Origin: Lentisalinibacter sp964602525
GTDB lineage: Bacteria > Pseudomonadota > Gammaproteobacteria > Steroidobacterales > Woeseiaceae
Length of the DNA: 11,235 bases
Direction of reading: 5' to 3'
Assembly: GCA_964602525.1 (NCBI GenBank)
Contig: CAZRSA010000091.1
Span: 1 to 11,235 of the forward strand
Made by a program: the position numbers and the translations under genes. This document shows, piece after piece, positions 1 to 6,666 of this stretch (positions are counted from its first letter, which is position 1; each line of letters starts with the position of its first letter). The notes under the pieces are model-generated. The model did not search any database. It was not told the origin of the DNA and saw only the letters and a program-made list of their open reading frames with translations.

Positions 1-142
1 CGCTCGTGCCGAGTGCATCCGACGGTCCGCGGAACTCCTGCAGCCCGAGGGCGCCAGGGAACTCGACCTCCAGCAGCACCAGGAGCCCGATCAGGCCGCC
101 CGTACCGAGGGCGTAGGCCGCGTAGCGCAGGAGTAGGGTCAT
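1..142 (-). CDS. N-terminal fragment of an unidentified membrane protein (runs off the left edge)
   Basis: An open frame starts at an ATG (142-140) and stays open for 47 codons to the window edge, so the C-terminus is missing. An AGGA Shine-Dalgarno match (154-151) sits 8 nt before the ATG, and a possible promoter lies further upstream. The protein begins MTLLLRYAAY and has one clear hydrophobic stretch at about residues 7-25 (ending GLIGLLVLLE), which suggests a signal anchor or first transmembrane helix. The visible part after it is short and not distinctive. It lies 91 bp after the stop of the HExxH gene, same strand. I do not recognise the family. It does not look like the start of HolA, which is the usual gene after lptE. 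Start site and coding status are fairly likely; function is unknown. Confidence 0.5.
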   Translation of the reverse strand, partial: MTLLLRYAAYALGTGGLIGLLVLLEVEFPGALGLQEFRGPSDALGTS

Positions 143-171
143 CCGGAGGGTCCTGCCGGGAAGGGCCAATC

Positions 172-200
172 ACTATAGGAGACCCGGCCCGGCGGGGCCA
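172..200 (-). promoter_or_regulatory. Possible weak sigma70-type promoter before the left-edge gene
   Basis: On the minus strand a TATAGT hexamer (177-172) stands out in a very GC-rich stretch. At 17 nt spacing it is preceded by TGGCCC (200-195), a poor 3/6 match to the -35 consensus. Initiation would leave a 5' leader of about 20-25 nt before the ATG at 142, with the AGGA ribosome-binding site inside it. The -10 is good and the -35 is poor, so this is tentative. Confidence 0.3.
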
Positions 201-211
201 GCCCCGGCCCC
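194..211 (-). other. GC-only stem-loop downstream of the HExxH gene
   Basis: A perfect 6-bp inverted repeat, GGGGCC (211-206) and GGCCCC (199-194), surrounds a 6-nt loop, 22 nt past the stop codon at 234. No U-run follows, so it is not a standard intrinsic terminator. It may slow transcription or protect the mRNA 3' end. It overlaps the proposed -35 of the next promoter. In such GC-rich spacer DNA, repeats like this can arise by chance. Confidence 0.3.
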
Positions 212-233
212 TGGCGGCGGCCGGCGGCCGGCC

Positions 234-725
234 TCAACCGGCCGCGTCCCGTGAGCTCGGCCGCGGCCGCCCGTCGGCATCGACCAGCCCCGCGCGCACC
301 AGCCAGTCCAGCGCGTCCGCGGCGTCCTCGCGGAACCAGGCGGCGGCGCTGCCGAGCCGGAAGCTGTAGCCCCAGTCGTCCATGTCGGCGAACAACCGCT
401 CGCGGGCGACGCCGGGCAGCGCATCGGCGAGGAGCACCTGCAGATAGCACACGGCGCACTCCTCCTGGTCGTCGCCGCCGGCATCCGTATGCAGGCCCGC
501 ACGGCGCGCCGGCGGCAGACACACGTAGTGCGCCCCCTCGTGCAGCAGCGAATGCACCGGCGTATCGTCCCGGAAATACAGGGTGTCCCCCACGAGCCCT
601 GCCTCCGGTTCGCCCCAGTAGGTGCCGGGGATGGGGCTCGCGTGCGGCAGACGCTCGGTACGCAGGCGGTGGGGCGCGAACAGGGCATCGATCGCCCCGT
701 CCGCCAGGTCGGCACAGCGGAGCAT
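234..725 (-). CDS. Uncharacterised HExxH protein, putative zinc-dependent hydrolase
   Basis: A 163-residue protein, probably cytoplasmic: no signal peptide or membrane helix is visible. Residues 62-66 read HEGAH, a match to the HExxH zinc-binding motif of zincin metallohydrolases, in a helix-like context (HSLLHEGAHYVC). A conserved-looking acidic/Cys segment follows about 20 residues later (GGDDQEECAVCY, about residues 83-94), where E88 or E89 could supply a third zinc ligand. C69, C90 and C93 are other candidate metal ligands. The C-terminal half has aromatic/acidic stretches (FADMDDWGYSFRLGSAAAWF). It resembles unnamed conserved proteobacterial proteins, but I cannot name a family, and enzymatic activity is inference from the motif alone. 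Its ATG lies 2 nt after the lptE stop without a clear Shine-Dalgarno, suggesting translational coupling. holA usually occupies this place. Confidence 0.8.
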   Translation of the reverse strand: MLRCADLADGAIDALFAPHRLRTERLPHASPIPGTYWGEPEAGLVGDTLYFRDDTPVHSLLHEGAHYVCLPPARRAGLHTDAGGDDQEECAVCYLQVLLADALPGVARERLFADMDDWGYSFRLGSAAAWFREDAADALDWLVRAGLVDADGRPRPSSRDAAG

Positions 726-727
726 GT

Positions 728-1216
728 TCAGTCGATGCTGGCGAGCTGGCGCACGACCTGGCGCACGAGATCGCGGACCAGGGCCTCGCGCAGCATCTCC
801 TCCTCCCGGCGCTTGCCCAGCACCCGGGTCTCCTCCCAGGTGTAGTCCTGGGTCAGCGTGATGCGCTCGGGCGCGAGCACCGTGCCCTCCGTCGTGCGCA
901 CCGAGTATTCGACGGTGTAGTAGATCTCGAACTCCCGCGGGACGTTGCGGCCGGAGACGGACAGGACACGCTGGCCCGTGTCGTCCCGGGCTATTTCCAG
1001 CACGGCGGAGGCCCGGGCGGGATCATCGGTCACCTCGACGCCGCGGGCCTCGAGCGCCGAAACCAGCTCGCGGTGGAAGGGGGTGTAGCGGTCCGGCGTA
1101 CTGATGTAGCTGCGTGCGATCTTCGGCGGCAGGCTCTCGCTGCCCTGGAGGCGGAAGCCGCAGCCGCCGAGCACCAGCACGAGCGCCAGGAGGACGAGGC
1201 GCTCAGACCACCACAT
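728..1216 (-). CDS. lptE: LPS-assembly lipoprotein LptE
   Basis: LptE is the outer-membrane lipoprotein that plugs the LptD barrel and helps insert lipopolysaccharide into the outer leaflet. The 162-residue product has a short signal peptide beginning MWWSER, a hydrophobic core of about residues 7-16, and a lipobox VLGGC with the lipidated cysteine at residue 19. The mature protein starts CGFRLQG, typical of the family. Length and the downstream pattern (YISTPDRYTPFHRELVSALE, then the DYTWEE region) fit LptE. The ATG at 1216 is chosen because it gives a complete lipoprotein signal; an in-frame start at 1300 would add an unrelated arginine-rich extension inside leuS. The chosen start overlaps the leuS 3' end by 14 nt, so expression is probably coupled to leuS. 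The leuS-lptE pair is the standard arrangement. Confidence 0.93.
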   Translation of the reverse strand: MWWSERLVLLALVLVLGGCGFRLQGSESLPPKIARSYISTPDRYTPFHRELVSALEARGVEVTDDPARASAVLEIARDDTGQRVLSVSGRNVPREFEIYYTVEYSVRTTEGTVLAPERITLTQDYTWEETRVLGKRREEEMLREALVRDLVRQVVRQLASID

Positions 1217-3644
1217 TGACCAGCTTGCCCGGCACGTAGATGGTCTTGCGGATGGTCTTGCCCTCAGTGTGCCGGCGCACGTTCTCGTCGGCCAGGGCAT
1301 GCTCGACCACCGTGTCCTCGTCCGCCTCCGCGGGCACGCTGACCCGGGCGCGGAGGCGCCCGTTCACCTGCACCACCACCTCGATGGCGTCCTGGGCCAG
1401 GGCGGACTCGTCGACGGCGGGCCAGGGTTCGTCCACCACGGCGTTCTCGTGGCCGAGCGCCTGCCAAAGCTCGTGGGTGATGTGCGGCACGATCGGCGAG
1501 AGCATCAGCACGATGGCCTCCAGGGCCTCCTGGCGCACGGCCTGCAGGCCCGGTGCGCCGCCTGCGGCGCGGTTGATCGCGTTCAGGAGCTCCATCACCG
1601 CCGCCACCGCCGTGTTGAAGGTGTAGCGCCGGCCGATGTCGTCACTGACCTTGGCGATGGTCTCGTGCAGCTTGCGGCGCAGCGCCGCGGCCTCCTCGCC
1701 CGGTCGGCCGCCGTCCCCGCCCGGGCCGGACTCCACGTGTTCGCAGACCGTCTTCCAAAGCCGCTTCAGGAATCGGTTGGCGCCGGCCACGCCGGAATCC
1801 GACCATTCCAGCGCCTGATCGGGCGGCGCGGTGAACATCATGAACAGCCGCACGGTGTCGGCGCCGTAGCCCTCCAGCAGCTCCTGGGGGTCCACCGTGT
1901 TGCCCGCCGACTTCGACATCTTCACGCCGTCCTTCAGCACCATGCCCTGGGTGAGCAGGTTGGTGAACGGCTCGTCGGCGGCGGACAGGCCGCAGTCGCG
2001 CATCAGCTTCTGGAAGAAACGCGCGTAGAGCAGGTGCAGGATGGCGTGCTCGATGCCGCCGGTGTACTGGTCCACCGGCATCCAGTAAGCCTCGCGCTCG
2101 TCCAGCATGGCATCCGCGTCGGGGCAGGTGTAGCGGGAGAAATACCAGGACGACTCGACGAAGGTATCGAAGGTGTCCGTTTCCCGGCGCGCGGCAGCCC
2201 CGCACTCCGGGCACTCGGCCTCGACGAACTCGGGAATGTCCTTCAGCGGCGAACCCGCGCCGGTGATGGTCACGTCCTCGGGCAGTACCACCGGCAGGTC
2301 GGCCTCCGGCACCGGCACCGCGCCGCATTCGCCGCAGTAAATGACGGGGATAGGGGTGCCCCAGTATCGCTGGCGGGAGACGCCCCAGTCGCGCAGTCGG
2401 TAGTTGACCGTACGCCGGCCGATGCCCTCGGCCTCGAGCCGGTCGGCGATGGCATCGAAGGCCTGGCGGAAGTCCATGCCGTCGTACTCGCCGGAATTCA
2501 CCACGATGCCGTAGTCGGTGAAGGCGCCTTCCTCCATGTCCGCATCCGGGCCTTCAGCCGGACGGATCACCTGGCGGATGGGCAGCCCGTGCCTGCGGGC
2601 GAAGTCCCAGTCACGCCGGTCGTGGCCCGGCACCGCCATGACGGCACCCGTGCCGTAGCCCATCAGCACGAAGTTGGCCACCCACAGCGGCACTTCCTCG
2701 CCGGTAAAGGGATGGACGGCGGAGACACCGAGCGGCATTCCCTTCTTCTCCATCGTCTCCATCGCCGCCTCGGCGGCGTGGCTGGAGCGGCACTCGGCCA
2801 GGAAGGCCTCGAGTCGCGGATCGTCCTCCGCGGCCTTCACCGCCAGCGGGTGCTCCGCGGCCACGGCCATGTAGGTCACGCCCATCAGCGTGTCGGGCCG
2901 GGTGGTATAGACGGTGAGTGGCGCCTCCTCGCCGGGCACGCGGAAAGCGATCTCCACGCCCTCCGAGCGGCCGATCCAGTTGCGCTGCATCACCTTCACC
3001 GGCTCCGGCCAGCCGTCGAGGTCATCCAGCGCCTCCAGCAGCTCGTCGGCGTAGGCGGTGATCTTCATGAACCACTGGGGGATCTCCCGGCGCTCCACCA
3101 GCGCGCCCGAGCGCCAGCCCCGCCCGTCGATGACCTGTTCGTTGGCCAGCACGGTCTGATCGACGGGATCCCAGTTCACCACCGAGTTCCTGCGGTACAC
3201 CAGGCCCTGCTCGAACAGCTTCGTGAACAGCCACTGCTCCCAGCGGTAGTACTCGGGCCGGCAGGTGGTGATCTCGCGGCGCCAGTCGTAAGCGTAGCCC
3301 AGCCGTTTCATCTGGCCCCGCATGTAGTCGATGTTCCGGTAGGTCCATTCGGCCGGCGGCACCCGGTTCTTGATGGCCGCATTCTCGGCGGGCATGCCGA
3401 AGGCGTCCCAGCCCATGGGCTGCAGCACGTGGCGTCCCTGCATGCGCTGGTAGCGGGCGATGACGTCGGAGATGGTGAAGACGCGGACGTGGCCCATGTG
3501 CAGGCGCCCGCTCGGGTACGGGAACATCGTCAGGCAGTAGAACTTCTCCCGGCCGGGATCCTCGTCCACCTCGAAACACCGGTGCTCATCCCAATAGTGC
3601 TGGGCGGCCGGTTCTATCGCCTCCGGCCTGTAACTGCTGTCCAT
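1203..3644 (-). CDS. leuS: Leucyl-tRNA synthetase
   Basis: This class I aminoacyl-tRNA synthetase charges tRNA-Leu with leucine in the cytoplasm; 813 residues. The Rossmann-fold signatures are present: HMGH at 49-52 (HIGH motif) and KMSKS at 575-579. The inserted CP1 editing domain, which hydrolyses mischarged tRNA, shows TTRPDTLMG at about 247-255 and GTGAVMAVPGHDRRDWDF at 331-348, with D345 matching the conserved editing aspartate. Two CxxC pairs (C437/C440 and C478/C481) indicate a zinc-binding ZN-1 insertion, which to my knowledge has lost its cysteines in the E. coli enzyme. The C-terminus has the usual anticodon-binding helical domain and a final domain ending KLVNVVV. The start MDSSYRPEAIEPAAQHYW matches the family N-terminus; the ribosome-binding site is weak. 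The 3' end overlaps lptE by 14 nt. Confidence 0.98.
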   Translation of the reverse strand: MDSSYRPEAIEPAAQHYWDEHRCFEVDEDPGREKFYCLTMFPYPSGRLHMGHVRVFTISDVIARYQRMQGRHVLQPMGWDAFGMPAENAAIKNRVPPAEWTYRNIDYMRGQMKRLGYAYDWRREITTCRPEYYRWEQWLFTKLFEQGLVYRRNSVVNWDPVDQTVLANEQVIDGRGWRSGALVERREIPQWFMKITAYADELLEALDDLDGWPEPVKVMQRNWIGRSEGVEIAFRVPGEEAPLTVYTTRPDTLMGVTYMAVAAEHPLAVKAAEDDPRLEAFLAECRSSHAAEAAMETMEKKGMPLGVSAVHPFTGEEVPLWVANFVLMGYGTGAVMAVPGHDRRDWDFARRHGLPIRQVIRPAEGPDADMEEGAFTDYGIVVNSGEYDGMDFRQAFDAIADRLEAEGIGRRTVNYRLRDWGVSRQRYWGTPIPVIYCGECGAVPVPEADLPVVLPEDVTITGAGSPLKDIPEFVEAECPECGAAARRETDTFDTFVESSWYFSRYTCPDADAMLDEREAYWMPVDQYTGGIEHAILHLLYARFFQKLMRDCGLSAADEPFTNLLTQGMVLKDGVKMSKSAGNTVDPQELLEGYGADTVRLFMMFTAPPDQALEWSDSGVAGANRFLKRLWKTVCEHVESGPGGDGGRPGEEAAALRRKLHETIAKVSDDIGRRYTFNTAVAAVMELLNAINRAAGGAPGLQAVRQEALEAIVLMLSPIVPHITHELWQALGHENAVVDEPWPAVDESALAQDAIEVVVQVNGRLRARVSVPAEADEDTVVEHALADENVRRHTEGKTIRKTIYVPGKLVNVVV

Positions 3645-3692
3645 GGTCTGCCGTCTTTAGCCAACCCGCTCAGGACCGGCAAGGATACATGA

Positions 3693-3712
3693 GGCACCCG
3701 GCCGCCGGTACC
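3693..3712 (-). other. Stem-loop in the lnt-leuS spacer
   Basis: Just after the lnt stop the minus strand reads GGTACC (3712-3707), an 8-nt GC-only loop, then GGTGCC (3698-3693). This gives a 6-bp stem with one G-U pair. No U-run follows, so complete termination is unlikely. It could be an mRNA-processing or partial attenuation point between lnt and leuS. Chance occurrence is possible. Confidence 0.3.
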
Positions 3713-3716
3713 GCCG

Positions 3717-5210
3717 TCAGCGGCGCCGCCGGGCCGCCAGCGCCCCCGCGGCGAGCAGCACCAGGCAAATGCCGACGACCGGCCGGTTGCCGGTGGCCGC
3801 GTAGGGCGTGAGCCCCGTGCGGGGCTGGACCCGTGCACGCAGCACCGCGGTCTCGAACTGGGGCGAGAGTGCATGGATGCGCCCCCGCGGATCGATGAAG
3901 GCCGTGATGCCGGTGTTGGTGGCACGGAGCTGCCAGCGGCCGGCCTCGAGGCTGCGCAGCCGGGCGATCTGCAGGTGCTGATGGGGTGCGATGGAATCGC
4001 CGAACCACGCGTCGTTGCTCACGTTAACCAGCAGCGTGGCTTCCGGGAAGGCGTACAGCTGCTCGGCGCCGAAGGCGTCCTCGTAGCAGATGGTGAGCGC
4101 CACGCGCTCGCCCGCCGCCTCGAGCAGTTCGGGCTGTTCGGGCCCGGCCACCGTATCGGTGTAGGGCAGGCTCATCAGTCGCATCCACTCACGGATGAAA
4201 TCGGGCACCGGGAAATACTCCCCGAACGGCACCAGGTGGCGCTTGCGGTAGATGCCCTCCCCGGGGCCGAGCAGCAGGATGCTGTTGCTGTAGCCGCCCA
4301 GGTCCTCGTCGTAGTCCATGATACCCAGCAGCAGCGAGGCGTCGCGGGCCTCCATGATCCGGTCTATCCCGGCCAGGTAGCCTGCCACCTGGCTGGTCTC
4401 GGCGGGCACCGCCACCTCCGGCCAGACGATGATGTCGGCGTCGGCCTCGGCCAACGTCAGTCGACGGTACAGGGCCAGCGTCGGTGCACGTTCCTCGGGC
4501 AGCCATTTGCGGTCCTGGGTGATGGCACCCTGCACCAGTGCGGCGCGCAGGGGCTCGCCGGCGGGCCCGGTCCAGTCGATGCGGCCGAGTCCTGCGCCGG
4601 CGGCCGGCACGGCCAGGACGATGACCGCGGCAGGCAACCGCCAGCGGGGCTCGCGCACCAGCACGATCAGGGCAGCCGCCACCAGCGCGACTGCGAGGCC
4701 AGCGCCGTAGACGCCGCCCACCGGCACGAAGCCGGCCAGCGGGCCGTCGGTCTGGCTGTAGCCCAGCGACAGCCACGGGAACCCGCTGAGAAGCCAGCCC
4801 CGCAGCCATTCCATCGTCACCCAGGCCGCCGGCAGCAGCCACAGCAGGTGGCGGGCGTCGCCGCGCGCGAGCCGCGCCACCACCCAGGCGGTGCCCGCGT
4901 AGTAGACCGCCATGATGAGCACCAGCCCCAGCATGAGGAAGATGGACAGCGCGGGCGGCGCGCCGCCGAAAATGGTGATGGAGATGTAGAGCCAGTAGGT
5001 GCCGGTGAGAAACGCCCCGGCGCCGAAGGCGAAGCCGGCGCCGGCTGCCTGACGCGGGGTGAGAGCGGGCCACAGCGCCGCGCCGAGCGCGACGACTACG
5101 GGCGCGTACCACCACGCGCCGAACGGCGCGAACGCCAGCGGGAAGGTCAGCCCGACCGCCAGGCCCAGCAGCCGCGGATAGCCGGAAGCCGCTTGCAGGG
5201 CCCTTCCCAT
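3717..5210 (-). CDS. lnt: Apolipoprotein N-acyltransferase
   Basis: Lnt is an inner-membrane enzyme that adds the third acyl chain to the N-terminal cysteine of lipoproteins, the last step before Lol-dependent export. At 497 residues it has about six N-terminal membrane helices (residues 10-205), a periplasmic nitrilase-like domain (about 220-460) and a C-terminal helix (about 478-494) ending in an arginine tail. The catalytic triad is intact: E265 in WPEVAVP, K323 in YRKRHLVPFGE, and C375 in ALTICYED. E331 and E377 also match conserved glutamates. The K-to-C spacing of 52 residues equals that of E. coli K335/C387. The gene starts 33 nt after corC with no strong Shine-Dalgarno. Its likely clients include LptE, encoded two genes further on. 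The corC-lnt order is conserved in gammaproteobacteria. Confidence 0.97.
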   Translation of the reverse strand: MGRALQAASGYPRLLGLAVGLTFPLAFAPFGAWWYAPVVVALGAALWPALTPRQAAGAGFAFGAGAFLTGTYWLYISITIFGGAPPALSIFLMLGLVLIMAVYYAGTAWVVARLARGDARHLLWLLPAAWVTMEWLRGWLLSGFPWLSLGYSQTDGPLAGFVPVGGVYGAGLAVALVAAALIVLVREPRWRLPAAVIVLAVPAAGAGLGRIDWTGPAGEPLRAALVQGAITQDRKWLPEERAPTLALYRRLTLAEADADIIVWPEVAVPAETSQVAGYLAGIDRIMEARDASLLLGIMDYDEDLGGYSNSILLLGPGEGIYRKRHLVPFGEYFPVPDFIREWMRLMSLPYTDTVAGPEQPELLEAAGERVALTICYEDAFGAEQLYAFPEATLLVNVSNDAWFGDSIAPHQHLQIARLRSLEAGRWQLRATNTGITAFIDPRGRIHALSPQFETAVLRARVQPRTGLTPYAATGNRPVVGICLVLLAAGALAARRRR

Positions 5211-5243
5211 CCCGGAGAGCGTGCCGGCCCGGTCCGCGCCGGT

Positions 5244-6119
5244 CTATTCGGCCCCGGCCCCGGCGAGCGGCGAGACCTCCAGCAGGTCGATGCGCCGGCG
5301 GTCGGCCCGGGTCACCGTGAAACGGTAGCCGCCGTAATCGATGGCTTCCGAGCGTCGCGGCAGGTGCCCGAGTTCGTGCATGACCAGGCCTCCTACCGTG
5401 TCGTAGTCGTCGTCGCTGAACTCGGTCTCGAAGTAGTCGTTGAAGTCCTCGATCCGGGTCAGCGCACGCACCGCGTACACCGGTCGACCGCCCTTGTCGC
5501 CCGCCTCCTGGATGTAGGGCATCTCCTCCGGATCGTGCTCGTCGTCGATCTCGCCGACGATCTCCTCGAGTACGTCCTCGATGGTGGCGAGGCCCGATAC
5601 GCCGCCGTACTCGTCCACCACGATGGCCATGTGATTGTGGCTCGCGCGGAACTCCTTCAGCAGCGTATTCAGGCGCTTCGCCTCCGGAATGAACACGGCC
5701 GGGCGCAGCCAGCGCACGATGTCCTCGCCGGAGTATTCGGCCTGGCCGACGAAACGCAGCAGGTCCTTGGCGAGCAGGATGCCCAGCACCTCGTCCCGGT
5801 CCTCGCCGATGACGGGAAAGCGGGAATGCCCGGAGTCGATGATGATCTTCAGCATCTCCTCGACCGGCTGGTCCTTCTCGAGGACCACCATCTGGGAGCG
5901 GGGGATCATCACGTCCCGGACCTGGGTGGCGGAGACTTCGAGGACGCCCTCCAGCATGGCCTGCTCCTCGGGGTCGAAGATGTCCCCCGCCTGGGCGTCC
6001 TTGATGATGTTGAGAATCTCTTCACGGCCCCTGGGCTCGCCCCGCAGCGCCTTCAGCAGGCGACTGAACAGACCGGGCGGCTCGGAGCCGTTGCTACTGG
6101 GAGGTTTGTCTTCCGTCAT
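5244..6119 (-). CDS. corC: CorC/YbeX-type CBS-domain protein
   Basis: A 291-residue protein of the CorC (YbeX) family, associated with magnesium/cobalt efflux and, in E. coli, with ribosome metabolism. No membrane helix is visible, so it is the short soluble form rather than a DUF21-containing CNNM/HlyC-like transporter. After a low-complexity N-terminus come a helical segment (about 16-62), two CBS domains (about 68-125, starting RDVMIPRSQM, and about 132-190, with MAIVVDEYGGVSGLATIED), which usually bind adenine nucleotides, and a C-terminal CorC_HlyC domain (about 207-285). The ATG at 6119 has a weak GGA close upstream. A 61-bp spacer separates it from ybeY and holds a good extended -10 promoter, so corC-lnt may also be transcribed separately. 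The molecular function of the family remains partly unresolved. Confidence 0.95.
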   Translation of the reverse strand: MTEDKPPSSNGSEPPGLFSRLLKALRGEPRGREEILNIIKDAQAGDIFDPEEQAMLEGVLEVSATQVRDVMIPRSQMVVLEKDQPVEEMLKIIIDSGHSRFPVIGEDRDEVLGILLAKDLLRFVGQAEYSGEDIVRWLRPAVFIPEAKRLNTLLKEFRASHNHMAIVVDEYGGVSGLATIEDVLEEIVGEIDDEHDPEEMPYIQEAGDKGGRPVYAVRALTRIEDFNDYFETEFSDDDYDTVGGLVMHELGHLPRRSEAIDYGGYRFTVTRADRRRIDLLEVSPLAGAGAE

Positions 6120-6158
6120 GTTTCCGATTGGGGCAGCGCCGATCGCGCCGAGCTGGAT

Positions 6159-6167
6159 ATTGTACCA
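6159..6167 (-). promoter_or_regulatory. Extended -10 promoter upstream of corC
   Basis: The minus strand carries TGGTACAAT (6167-6159), an extended -10 element (TGn followed by TACAAT, 5/6 to consensus), in the ybeY-corC gap. No good -35 sits at 17 nt (GGATTG); a TTGAAA is present but only 14 nt upstream. Extended -10 promoters often tolerate a poor -35. A transcript would start about 30 nt before the corC ATG. The element is AT-rich relative to its surroundings, which supports function. Confidence 0.45.
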
Positions 6168-6180
6168 GTGTCCGTGGATT

Positions 6181-6660
6181 TCAATCCTCTCCGTAAGGGT
6201 CCGGATAACCCAGTTCCGCGAGGATCTCCCGCTCCAGGCCTTCCATGCGTGCGGCCTCCGCCGGCGTCTGGTGGTCGTAACCGGCCAGGTGCAGCGTGCC
6301 GTGGACGATCATGTGGCACCAGTGGGCCGCCGCGCTCTTGCCCTGCTTGGCCGCCTCCCTCGCCACCACCGGGGCGCAGACCACCAGGTCGCCCAGGGGG
6401 TAGTCCGCCCCGCCGGGCAGATCCGGCTCGCCGCCGGGGAACGCCAGCACGTTGGTCGGGCGGTCCTTACCGCGCCAGCCGGCATTCAGTTCCCGGCTCT
6501 CGGCCTCGCCGACGATGCGCACCGTGAGCTCCCCGGCGCTCGCCCCGGGCCCCGCGCGGCGCAGCGCAGCCGCGGCCCAAAGCCGCAGCCCGTCCTCGTC
6601 CGGCGCCTCGCCGCCCTGGCCGGCCGGGACGGCCACCTGCCTGACAAGCGTGAGGCCCAA
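6181..6660 (-). CDS. ybeY: Endoribonuclease/rRNA maturation factor YbeY
   Basis: YbeY is a zinc-dependent RNase needed for 16S rRNA 3'-end maturation and 70S ribosome quality control. The 159-residue product carries the family signature HGTLHLAGYDH at 120-130, whose three histidines (120, 124, 130) bind the metal, and the conserved RGKDRPTNVLAF segment at 63-74 that precedes the substrate groove. The start is TTG (6660-6658). No in-frame start is possible further upstream because the ybeZ amber stop lies in the same frame two codons earlier. The N-terminal strand (LTLVRQVAV) aligns with the first strand of E. coli YbeY, so TTG is preferred over an internal GTG at codon 9. There is no obvious Shine-Dalgarno, so translation probably depends on ribosomes finishing ybeZ. 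Confidence 0.95.
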   Translation of the reverse strand: MGLTLVRQVAVPAGQGGEAPDEDGLRLWAAAALRRAGPGASAGELTVRIVGEAESRELNAGWRGKDRPTNVLAFPGGEPDLPGGADYPLGDLVVCAPVVAREAAKQGKSAAAHWCHMIVHGTLHLAGYDHQTPAEAARMEGLEREILAELGYPDPYGED

Positions 6661-6666
6661 GGGCCG

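Noticed and set aside
213..233. GGC/CCG-rich near-repeat just after the HExxH gene
   Set aside because: It is low-complexity GC sequence with several overlapping self-complementary registers and no defined repeat unit or conserved flank; no element can be named.
1217..1300. Upstream start at 1300 for lptE
   Set aside because: It adds 28 Arg/Pro/Ser-rich residues from within leuS and would bury the lipoprotein signal peptide; the ATG at 1216 gives a textbook lipobox.
3654..3682. TTGCCG, 17-nt spacer, TAAAGA as a leuS promoter
   Set aside because: The -10 is only a 3/6 match and the start point would fall about 3 nt before the ATG, giving an essentially leaderless message, so it is not convincing.
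1269..6527. Very long open frames on the plus strand opposite leuS (1269-3692) and opposite lnt/corC (3873-6527)
   Set aside because: They are antisense to well-identified genes, rich in His/Arg/Gly/Ala as expected for the complement of GC-rich codons, and have no recognisable motifs. They are shadows of high-GC third positions.
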